Assembly (NCBI GenBank): GCA_038043285.1
Contig: JBBTCJ010000158.1
Location: 1 to 13,330 of the forward strand
Length of the DNA: 13,330 nt
Direction of reading: 5' to 3'
DNA from: JBBTCJ01 sp038043285
GTDB lineage: Bacteria > Planctomycetota > Phycisphaerae > UBA1845
Part shown: positions 5,338 through 12,501 of the stretch, in pieces
Numbering within the stretch: the first letter of the stretch is position 1
Layout of the letters: every line of letters starts with the position of its first letter
Made by a program: the position numbers and the translations under genes
The notes under the pieces: generated by a model
Databases searched by the model: none
The model's input: only the letters and a program-made list of their open reading frames with translations
Told to the model about the DNA's origin: nothing

Positions 5338-7533
5338 ATGAAACCGCCTGGACATCGCCTGATCCGTGTGCCGCGATCGCTGGTTCTCGCGGTTTGCGCC
5401 AGTTTCCTTGCCGGCGGTTGCGCCACGGCCCCGCGCATGGCGGTCCGCGCGCAACGCTATCGGATCGACGTGCAACTGGATCCCGCGACGCACCGGATCG
5501 TCGGGCGGACGTCCATGGACCTCGTGCGGATCGACGAACGCGCCTTGTCGCCGGATCAACCGGTGGCCATCGAGTTGCAACTTCATCCCAATCTTCGGAT
5601 TACCGACCTTCACGCCGGAGGGGTTGAGATTCGTTCATCGGCGACCACGCGCGTTGGTCCCGCGCGATCCGGCGCGGCCCAAGGGTCCGAGCCGCCGGGC
5701 GACTTCGTCCCCAGGCGGCACTTCGTCTTTCTGAAACGTCCCGTCGAATCGTTGACGTTATTTGTGGAGTATGAGGGGACGCTGTTCCAGGATGTCGCGG
5801 CCGGCGAGAAACCGGGCGAGATCCACAACTTCGCCATGCGCGCTCACGTCGGAACCGATGGAATCTACCTCGCGGACGGCAAGTGGTATCCGCAACCCGA
5901 TGCCACCGACGGACTGCCCATCCCGGCGGACCACACGCTGCTGGTCGCCCCCGTTGCCGGCTTTGAGCTTGCCGCTTCCGGCGAGCGCGATCCGGTTTTG
6001 TCCGAGCAGACCGGGGCCGTCGCCTGGAGGAGTCCGTATCCACTGAGCGAGATGGTCCTGGTCGGCGGCGCGCACCAGGTGCACGAAGGCCGACACCGCG
6101 ACGTCACCATTCGCGTTCACCTGAAACCTTCTCAGAGTGAACAGGCTGCGGGTATGATCGAATCCGTCGGACGGTACATGGATCGCTACGAACCGCTCAT
6201 CGGCCCTTACCCCGCGAGGCAATACACCGTCGTCGACAACTTCTTCAGCAGCGGGTTTGCGTTCCCCACGTTCACCCTGCTCAGCTCCGCGGTCATCGAC
6301 ATGGGCGAGCGCTCGCGCTCCACGCACGGGTACCTCGACCACGAGATGCTGCACAGTTGGTGGGGCAACGGAGTCCACGTCGATCCGCGCGACGGCAACT
6401 GGTGCGAGGCCTTGACCAGCTATTGCACGAACTATTACGGCTTCGTTCTCGACGGCGACGAACAGGAGGCGCGGCGGAAGCGGCGGAACTTCAGCCACTT
6501 CCTCAGCCGGCTCAAGCCGGAGAACGATCTGCCGCTGGGAACCTTCGGGCAGAAGGACGGTTGCAACCGGTCGATCGCCTACGACAAGGGGGCGGCGGTC
6601 TTTCACATGCTCGCCCGGACCATCGGGCAGGAGCGCTTCTGGTCCGCCATGCGGAGACTGACTTCCGGCTATGTCGGCAAGTTCGTCTCGTGGGACGACA
6701 TCCGGCGGGTGTGCGAGGCCGAGGGCGGAAAGGATCTCGGCCCGTTTTTCCTCCAGTGGGTGCGCCGCGGCGGCGCGCCGCGGTTGGCGATCGAAGCGGC
6801 GAAGTTCGATTCCGCCTCCCAGTCGCTGACCATCACCCTGGCCCAGGGCGATCCGCCGTTTTCCCTCGACGTGCCCATCCGCGTGGACTACGGGAGCACG
6901 ACCGAGGACGTGACGGCGCATTTCGACGCGCTTCGAGCCGACGTCAAAGTGCCGGTAAGCGGCACTCCACGGACCGTGGAACTGGATCCCGATTACCACC
7001 TGTTCCGTCGAATGGCGCCGGAGCAGATCGTGCCCACGACCGCCTCCACGCGAACCGGCAAGGCCTTCACCTGCGTGCTGCCGGCGGGCGACGTGCCCGA
7101 ACCGTACCGCAAGCTGCAATCGGTCTTTGCATCGAGCTTCAAAGAAGGGGAGACCCTCGAGCGCGTGGCCGGAGGCGTCGAAGGCGACGCCCTGGCGGAG
7201 CGCTGCGCGTTGATCCTCGGAGACGCCGCCCGACAGCCGTACGTCGAGGCCTTCCTCGGCGCCATCGAGTACCCCGTCGAGTTCAACGAGGACGGGTTCG
7301 AGTTCGACGGCGTGGAGTACCACGATCCCGGCGACGCGGTGCTCTGCACGACGCCTCATCCCGGCGTTCCCGGCGGCGGCGTGACGGTCATTTACGCCAA
7401 CAGCCCGGAGGCAATTCCGAGTTCCTTCGCCGTTCCCATGTACGACCGCAGCGTGGTGATCTTCCAGCATGGCCGGGCGACCGTGAAGCACGATTTGGAG
7501 CGACGAGCGATCGTGACCGTCGAGCGGACGTGA
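5338..7533 (+). CDS. M1-family (gluzincin) aminopeptidase-like lipoprotein
   Basis: 731 residues. A basic N-terminus and hydrophobic stretch (11-26) end in LAGGC with Cys28, so it is probably a lipoprotein anchored outside the cytoplasm. The N-terminal beta domain (about 38-265) is followed by the catalytic domain. There FFSSGFAFPTFTLLS (302-316) takes the place of the substrate-binding GAMEN strand. The zinc site is HEMLH (335-339) with E357 in NWCEALT as the third ligand, 17 residues after the second His instead of the 18 of classical M1. This spacing and the GNWCE sequence are known to me from a bacterial M1 branch, so it is not a defect. Y415 in SIAYDKGA matches the catalytic tyrosine. 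A C-terminal segment (about 570-731) follows the helical part and I do not recognise it. Family role: removal of N-terminal residues from peptides; the substrate is unknown. The last codons and the stop lie in a 17-bp tandem duplication. Confidence 0.88.
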   Translation: MKPPGHRLIRVPRSLVLAVCASFLAGGCATAPRMAVRAQRYRIDVQLDPATHRIVGRTSMDLVRIDERALSPDQPVAIELQLHPNLRITDLHAGGVEIRSSATTRVGPARSGAAQGSEPPGDFVPRRHFVFLKRPVESLTLFVEYEGTLFQDVAAGEKPGEIHNFAMRAHVGTDGIYLADGKWYPQPDATDGLPIPADHTLLVAPVAGFELAASGERDPVLSEQTGAVAWRSPYPLSEMVLVGGAHQVHEGRHRDVTIRVHLKPSQSEQAAGMIESVGRYMDRYEPLIGPYPARQYTVVDNFFSSGFAFPTFTLLSSAVIDMGERSRSTHGYLDHEMLHSWWGNGVHVDPRDGNWCEALTSYCTNYYGFVLDGDEQEARRKRRNFSHFLSRLKPENDLPLGTFGQKDGCNRSIAYDKGAAVFHMLARTIGQERFWSAMRRLTSGYVGKFVSWDDIRRVCEAEGGKDLGPFFLQWVRRGGAPRLAIEAAKFDSASQSLTITLAQGDPPFSLDVPIRVDYGSTTEDVTAHFDALRADVKVPVSGTPRTVELDPDYHLFRRMAPEQIVPTTASTRTGKAFTCVLPAGDVPEPYRKLQSVFASSFKEGETLERVAGGVEGDALAERCALILGDAARQPYVEAFLGAIEYPVEFNEDGFEFDGVEYHDPGDAVLCTTPHPGVPGGGVTVIYANSPEAIPSSFAVPMYDRSVVIFQHGRATVKHDLERRAIVTVERT

Positions 7534-7545
7534 CCGTCGAGCGAT
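7512..7545. repeat. 17-bp tandem duplication across the M1 peptidase stop codon
   Basis: CGTGACCGTCGAGCGGA (7512-7528) is followed directly by CGTGACCGTCGAGCGAT (7529-7545), 16 of 17 bases identical. The TGA stop at 7531-7533 is formed inside the second copy. Because 17 is not a multiple of 3, removing one copy would let the peptidase frame run on to the TAG at 7707-7709. Confidence 0.75.
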
Positions 7546-7627
7546 CGTCGTCGTCGAGTGGGCGCCGTGTACCGGTATCGAAAGGCGCGCCGCCCATGAA
7601 GGGCGACGCTACGCCAAAACTGGAAAA

Positions 7628-7680
7628 GGCCGTAGCGCGCCTGGCTGCAATGTCTCCGGCGGAGGCAACTCGCTACGGCC
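7628..7680 (-). terminator. nested stem-loop terminator of the large surface-protein gene, overlapping its stop codon
   Basis: GGCCGTAGCG (7628-7637) and CGCTACGGCC (7671-7680) form a perfect 10-bp inverted repeat with 33 bases between. Within the loop lies a smaller hairpin, CTCC-GGC-GGAG (7654-7664). On the minus strand the outer stem is followed by TTTTCCAGTTTTGG, a T-rich tract as in an intrinsic terminator. The TAG stop of the large gene (7675-7673) is inside the first arm. There is no T tract on the plus side, so termination of the convergent peptidase transcript is less clear. The rest of 7534-7672 holds nothing else I can support. Confidence 0.5.
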
Positions 7681-10600
7681 CGGAAATCGCTGAAAAACTC
7701 GCCGCGTAGTCGTCGAGGTCCGCGTCGCCGTCCTTCTCGCCGACGTCGAACACGGCGCAACACGGAGCGTGGTTGATGCCGCTTCCGCTGAAGCACCGTT
7801 GCATGGCAGACAGGTCGAACAAATCCAAGTCGCCGTCGAAGTCGGAGTCGAAGGGCTTGAGTTGTTCGCACTCGTCCGGCGCACCGGAGGCGTTGCAGTC
7901 CTCGGATCGCCCGTCACGAATATCGCACAGGTCCGACGCTTGGTTGTTGTTGCAGTCACGCAGCGGAAGGGCGGTGATGAACGCCGCACCGCGGAACGGG
8001 ATGTCATCCGACAATCGCGGCGCGCCGACGATCGCCGCTCTTGGCGTAAGTGCGAGCGAAGACCAAAACCATTCATCTGAACCCACAATGGGACTGGAGA
8101 ATGAGTCCTCGACAGCCCATGCGCCGGCCGCCTCGGCGAACAGGTACGCGCGCGGATTTTTGGTTGGCCAACCCGAGTTCACAAGAATCCGCCCGCTGCT
8201 CACGGCAATAGTGGATGCGAACGACCAATCGTCGCCGTGCGGCGAGCGGATCACCGCCCCTGGTCCGCTCGGCGCGGGAGGATCGTCGACGACGAAGAGG
8301 GCGCCCGTCGATCCAGGGCCCTCCAAGCCTCCGACGATCCAACCACCTTCGATCGCAGCGACCGAGCGACCGAAGTGATACCAGGCTGGTACGATGGGCG
8401 GAGTGATCTCGTACGCGAGGTTCCACACCATCGTTCGCCGTCGGAAGACGAACACACGGCCACTCGAAGCCGGCGCGCCGACGATGACCCGGTCGCCCGA
8501 AACGTCGATCGCGCTGCCAAAAGCGTCTCCGGACGGTTCCGGGGAGCGCAGCTTCCCGTCGGGTTTCCAGACACCTCCTGACAGGCGGAACACGTACACG
8601 GCGCCGGCGTATGAAATGTCGCCAAGACGCTCGTAGGGAGCTGCAACTGCCAGCGTCTCGCCATCCATCGCGACAGATGACCCCAATCGGCTGTCGCTTA
8701 CCGGGTCGGGAGAAACCAAGGTTTGCGCCAACTCCCAAACCTGGGCATCCGGATCAAAGTGAAATAGGTGTACGGCCCCGGCCCACCTAGCTCCCTCGAT
8801 CGTGAGGAACGGCTCGCCGACGGCCAACCAGTCGCCGTCGAGATCGAGTGATGCGCCGAATTGGCTTTCCGTTGACGGCTTAGGCCCGTGGAGCGTGGCC
8901 GTCTCCAACCATTCGCGCCCACGGCGCTCGAAAACACGGACTGCCGGCGGACGCGACGGAGAGGGATCGCCCCCGCCCGAACCGACGACCACACGCTTTT
9001 CATCCGCGGCGATCGCAACGCCGAACTGGTCGCCGTACTGTACGTCGGCCGGCTGAAGCTCCCGGAGCATGGGCGCGCACTCATCCGGGATTTCGTCATT
9101 GTCGCAATCTGCGCTGGTTTCTGACGCGATGTCGCAGTCGTCGGGAACGGAATTGCCGTTGCAGTCCGGTTCGCATTCATCGGGAATCCGATTCCCGTTG
9201 CAGTCCTGGCTGACGGCCGCCGCGACGTCGCAATCGTCCGGCACGAAATTGTCGTTGCAATCCTTCTCGCACTCGTCGGGAACGCTGTTTTCATTGCAGT
9301 CCAGGCCAATGCCGAGCGGACAAGGGGAGGAGAGGTCGAGTTGATGGATGCCCTGGTCTTCCTGCGTCTTGGATCCAACCAGGATGTAATACGTGTTTCC
9401 CGGTACGAGGCCGGTGACGCAGAATCGCGGGTGCGGCGATTGGACCGGGCAACCGTGATAGTCGTCGACGCAGGCGATCGGCGTCAGTGTCGCGCACGCG
9501 CTTTCTTCGCTTGATGGATCGCCGACAGAGAATACCTCGACGACCGAATCGCCTTCCGAATCGCTGCTGAGCAGCGAGACAAGGGTGGAGGGAAACTCCG
9601 CCGTGAACCGAAACCACGTCGTTCCAAGCAGCCGATGCCCGGCATCCTCACATCTCTCGCTGGGGCAGTCGGTAGGGTCGCTACAGGACTGCCCGGAGGA
9701 ATGGCCGCCGATGCACAAGCGCGAACTTCCGCTGAAACACGGCGGCTCAGGATCGGCCAGGGACGCCGTGGCGGAGTGGTTCGAAAAAAACGTTGTGCCG
9801 TTCCCTTCAACTTCAAGAGCGCCACGCCCGTACGTTCCCCAGCACATGTCGGATAGCGGACGCGTATCGCAGATCTCGGTTGTCGTTTCGACGCAGGCGC
9901 GGTCCCACTCGACGCGGCAGCAGTAGGAATCCACGTCGCAGATGGCCGTACAGCAGTCAGGATCGTTGCAGCCCGGCTCGTTGCGCGGCATCAGGCAATC
10001 GCCTTCCCTCGCCAGACACGCCGCCCAGGGACAAGACTGGCCGCTCACGCCGCAGTAACGGCCGATCTGCCACTGCCGTGGAGGGTCCAGCGGTGGATAA
10101 GCCAAGCACTCGTCGAGCGTCAGGTTGAGACAAGTGTCGTCCGGCGTGCAGCAGGCGGCCTGCCCGCAGGGGTGCTCAAACGGCTCGGACGCGCAGGTCT
10201 CCCCTTCCATCCATTTCGGCTTCAACGTTGTTCCACGCGGCGCAAACGTGCAGCTCGCCTGGGGAACGTCGCGGCAGAGAATCTCGCAGACTCCGGGCGG
10301 CGTACATTGGGGTGAACACACTCCGTCCGTGCCGTCCGGGTCGTAGCGCACGCAATCGGCGTCCGTCGTGCACGAGTACCCGTTGCGATCGCCTCCGGCG
10401 CAGTACAAACCCTGCTTACACAACAATCCGTCATCCGCCCCGCCGATGCACTCGGGCAGGTACATGTCGCAGCACGCCCCAGTTGTGGCTGGGCCGGCGC
10501 AGGTGATCGAGACGTGAAAGCCGTCGTAGACGTTGGCCGTGTCCATCGGAGTCGGACCGCGGACCGGGTCATCCTTGCAGTAGGAGTCGTCCGTATCGCC

Positions 10601-11899
10601 GACACTCGGCCGATTGGCCGCCATCACGACCCCACTGGCGAGGTTGTTGACCCTCACCGCGAACCACGGGTTGAGCGGCAGCGTAATCGGTGGATCGAAC
10701 GTGAATCGCTTGACCCTCGGCTCCGTCGTGGCTTGCGTTTGCGCGAAGACCCCCCTTGTCCCGGGGATGGCCGTCGTGTCGTCGCAGTCGCTCTGGAGCT
10801 GGAAGGTGTAGTTTCCCCACCCCTTCACCGCCGTTTCGAATCCGACCATCCGGCATTCGCCGCCAAGCAGTTGAAGGTCGTCGGCGACGAAGACGTTGGC
10901 TCCAGGGTTGGGGACAATGGGGCCGACCGCGTTATGGTTCTTGTACCCCAGATGGGCGACCGGGCAGGTGGCCTCGTCGCCGTGGACCTGGAGGTTGAAG
11001 CTCGCGTGCGGTGCACTCGGGAACCCGCCCAGCCTGCCGGTGCAGGCGAACCCCGGAAGGTCGATCACGTCGCCGGAGTGACCCTCCAGCGGCGGCGCAC
11101 CCACGATGACCCCCGCGTTTTTCCGCGAAAACATCACCCCGAACCACGTGTTGGTGAACAGCGGAATGATTTGTTCGGGTGGAACGACGACTTCGATCGT
11201 TCGCGGTCCATCGTCGGGGAACTCCACCGTCCTCTGCGTGCCGGGAACGATCAGGTCCGGCCGGGTGGCCGTGCTCACCGACTGCGGGCAACTGCTGTAG
11301 AACGCGAAGGTGATTGTAAACGGTCCGCCGATGCCGGTCGGATCGGCCTTGCCGGTCACAGGGAAGCTGAACCGCCGCAGCGTGCACCCGTCCGTCGAGG
11401 TGATGGCCACGTCGTCGGAGTACAACTTTCCCGCCCCTGGCGAGGAAGCGAACCGTCCCCTGGTGTTGCTGTAGATCAGCCGCGTCGCCGTGGTCTCAGC
11501 CGCGGTCGCTCCGGATGGATCTGCCGAACCCGCCGTGCCGACGACGTGCTTTTCAAAGATCGTTCCCGGCGGCAGGGGGAAAACGGTCAATTCCGCGGGC
11601 ATCTCCGAACCATCGTCAGGTGCGGCCGAGTCGTCATCCACGGCGTCCGACGGCGTGGCTGACCAATCGACTGGGATGCTTTGGTCAGGTTCTCCCGACG
11701 CCGCCCGGCCGTCTATAACAAGCTCGGGCGGATCGGCAAGTTCCGTTGCCTCCTGCACCACTGGCGGCTGTGGGGCCTCCTGCGCTTGCGCCACCCCGGC
11801 GCAGGTGGACACCCACGCCGCGACCAACGCCATCATCCCCCGCGACCATGCCCTGGCGGCCTGGTCGAATGGCAAGGTTGAAGTGACTATCCGACTCAT
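7673..11899 (-). CDS. large secreted multidomain surface protein: duplicated beta domain, Cys-rich modules, Ca-loop repeats, FG-GAP propeller, dockerin-like C-terminus
   Basis: 1408 residues, exported. Signal peptide 1-40 with a likely cut after AQA; acidic linker 41-110. Two related beta-rich domains at about 158-307 and 336-466 (each opening with DD-[VL]-x-[IL] and a Cys). Cys-rich region 475-680 with GACC, C-x-G-G-x(3)-G-x(2)-C modules and a CCRVEWDRACV unit. A domain resembling bacterial pre-peptidase C-terminal domains at about 690-856, interrupted by another Cys module (721-751). Five repeats of D-C-N-x-N-x-x-P-D-[DE]-C at 867-941. Seven FG-GAP-like blades at about 955-1312, then two looser repeats (1315-1344). 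A C-terminal dockerin-like Ca loop, DSDFDGDLDLFD (1351-1362), is followed by a degenerate second one and the end ISGP. The ATG at 11899 has GGGAGG 7 bases ahead; the frame is open to 12028 but the signal peptide begins at 11899. No catalytic motif is seen, so adhesion, matrix or envelope assembly is inferred. Confidence 0.9.
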   Translation of the reverse strand: MSRIVTSTLPFDQAARAWSRGMMALVAAWVSTCAGVAQAQEAPQPPVVQEATELADPPELVIDGRAASGEPDQSIPVDWSATPSDAVDDDSAAPDDGSEMPAELTVFPLPPGTIFEKHVVGTAGSADPSGATAAETTATRLIYSNTRGRFASSPGAGKLYSDDVAITSTDGCTLRRFSFPVTGKADPTGIGGPFTITFAFYSSCPQSVSTATRPDLIVPGTQRTVEFPDDGPRTIEVVVPPEQIIPLFTNTWFGVMFSRKNAGVIVGAPPLEGHSGDVIDLPGFACTGRLGGFPSAPHASFNLQVHGDEATCPVAHLGYKNHNAVGPIVPNPGANVFVADDLQLLGGECRMVGFETAVKGWGNYTFQLQSDCDDTTAIPGTRGVFAQTQATTEPRVKRFTFDPPITLPLNPWFAVRVNNLASGVVMAANRPSVGDTDDSYCKDDPVRGPTPMDTANVYDGFHVSITCAGPATTGACCDMYLPECIGGADDGLLCKQGLYCAGGDRNGYSCTTDADCVRYDPDGTDGVCSPQCTPPGVCEILCRDVPQASCTFAPRGTTLKPKWMEGETCASEPFEHPCGQAACCTPDDTCLNLTLDECLAYPPLDPPRQWQIGRYCGVSGQSCPWAACLAREGDCLMPRNEPGCNDPDCCTAICDVDSYCCRVEWDRACVETTTEICDTRPLSDMCWGTYGRGALEVEGNGTTFFSNHSATASLADPEPPCFSGSSRLCIGGHSSGQSCSDPTDCPSERCEDAGHRLLGTTWFRFTAEFPSTLVSLLSSDSEGDSVVEVFSVGDPSSEESACATLTPIACVDDYHGCPVQSPHPRFCVTGLVPGNTYYILVGSKTQEDQGIHQLDLSSPCPLGIGLDCNENSVPDECEKDCNDNFVPDDCDVAAAVSQDCNGNRIPDECEPDCNGNSVPDDCDIASETSADCDNDEIPDECAPMLRELQPADVQYGDQFGVAIAADEKRVVVGSGGGDPSPSRPPAVRVFERRGREWLETATLHGPKPSTESQFGASLDLDGDWLAVGEPFLTIEGARWAGAVHLFHFDPDAQVWELAQTLVSPDPVSDSRLGSSVAMDGETLAVAAPYERLGDISYAGAVYVFRLSGGVWKPDGKLRSPEPSGDAFGSAIDVSGDRVIVGAPASSGRVFVFRRRTMVWNLAYEITPPIVPAWYHFGRSVAAIEGGWIVGGLEGPGSTGALFVVDDPPAPSGPGAVIRSPHGDDWSFASTIAVSSGRILVNSGWPTKNPRAYLFAEAAGAWAVEDSFSSPIVGSDEWFWSSLALTPRAAIVGAPRLSDDIPFRGAAFITALPLRDCNNNQASDLCDIRDGRSEDCNASGAPDECEQLKPFDSDFDGDLDLFDLSAMQRCFSGSGINHAPCCAVFDVGEKDGDADLDDYAASFSAISGP
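7868..7957 (-). repeat. two degenerate Asp-Cys-Asn loop repeats after the propeller
   Basis: Residues 1315-1325 (DCNNNQASDLC) and 1334-1344 (DCNASGAPDEC) of the large protein match the repeat type found in front of the propeller, but with the N-x-N-x-x-P core partly lost. They connect the last blade to the dockerin-like C-terminus. Confidence 0.6.
9077..9301 (-). repeat. five tandem Asp-Cys-Asn calcium-loop-like repeats
   Basis: Encodes residues 867-941 of the large protein: DCNENSVPDEC, DCNDNFVPDDC, DCNGNRIPDEC, DCNGNSVPDDC and DCDNDEIPDEC. Spacers are 2 or about 8-9 residues (the latter of the D-[VI]-A-x type). Asp/Asn spacing is like thrombospondin type-3 or EF-hand calcium loops, and each unit has two Cys. 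The DNA is repetitive enough to give repetitive antisense frames. Confidence 0.8.
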
Positions 11900-12501
11900 G
11901 ACCCATCCTCCCTGGCGCGTCCCGGTGCGGCCCTGATGCGCCGCCCGCAAGGGACGACCGCACGGCCACTTCCGTCCTCTTGACCCGGGCGATGAATCAT
12001 CCGGGCTGGACGGCCCCTCGGCGCGCAACGCCTGCTCAGACCTGATCCGTACCTATCAAGACGCGCGAAACCGTCTCGTGGCGGTGGATTTCGGGGATTT
12101 TTTGAGATTGACCCCGCCGCACCGGGCGCAGACGGACCCCCATTGCACGGATTTCAGATGGGGTTGAGGGGTCGTCGTCGGTGCCGTGCGAACTCCTGAT
12201 CGTTCGCGGGTGAGATGCGCCCAGGTCAAGCGCGGAAAGGATGATGACGTTGGCGAAATACCGCCGATTGCCCAGACCCAGGTTGAATGATCAGCCGCGC
12301 TCTTGCGGCACACGCACCCGCATGGAAAACGTCGCAACCGCCACGTCTATGACAAGCGTAGCCCGCAGGTTCGGCAAGGTCCAATATTTTCCAGAGATTC
12401 CTCAACCATCGCCCGTCGGCGGCGCGTTCGGTCGTTCTTTACGCCGCGCGGGCCGTTTTCGCGATGCAGCCGGCGTTAACGACCTCTTTCGTGGCGGTTC
12501 G
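11900..12501. other. 602-bp intergenic region between the two surface-protein genes
   Basis: No supported gene on either strand; short open frames here lack ribosome sites or protein-like composition. On the minus strand it contains GGGAGG (11907-11912), the ribosome site of the large gene. It also holds a dyad around 11984-12005 centred on GATGAATCATC, a segment near 12098-12118 reading GGGGTCAATCTCAAAAAATCC on the minus strand, and a CCCCAT/ATGGGG hairpin at 12138-12163. A few AT-richer patches (for example 12381-12390) stand out. I found no convincing -35/-10 pair or terminator. Confidence 0.5.
11907..11912 (-). promoter_or_regulatory. ribosome binding site that decides the large surface-protein start
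   Basis: GGGAGG on the minus strand with a 7-base spacer to the ATG at 11899. It supports this start over the in-frame upstream codon at 12028, because the signal peptide then lies at the N-terminus. Confidence 0.7.

Noticed and set aside
4920..5438. N-terminal extension of infA to a 247-residue protein
   Set aside because: IF-1 homology and a GGAG site start at 4919; the upstream part contains a promoter and is not protein-like.
5758..7491. 577-residue open frame antisense to the M1 peptidase gene
   Set aside because: The plus-strand frame carries a lipoprotein signal, HExxH and the rest of the M1 motifs. The antisense translation is His/Arg/Gly-rich without any domain, as expected from high GC codon bias.
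6357..7709. 450-residue open frame in another frame of the peptidase gene
   Set aside because: Arg-rich shadow with no ribosome site. Only its last ~55 codons, past the peptidase stop, are of interest and are treated as a finding.
9069..9344. Ser-rich repetitive plus-strand frame
   Set aside because: It is the antisense image of the five Asp-Cys-Asn repeats; its repetitiveness is inherited from them.
10514..11662. 382-residue open frame antisense to the N-terminal part of the large surface protein
   Set aside because: No motif or ribosome site; the opposite strand encodes a signal peptide and paired beta domains.
12056..12337. 93-residue minus-strand frame in the 602-bp gap
   Set aside because: No ribosome site, no recognised motif and mixed composition; more likely non-coding.
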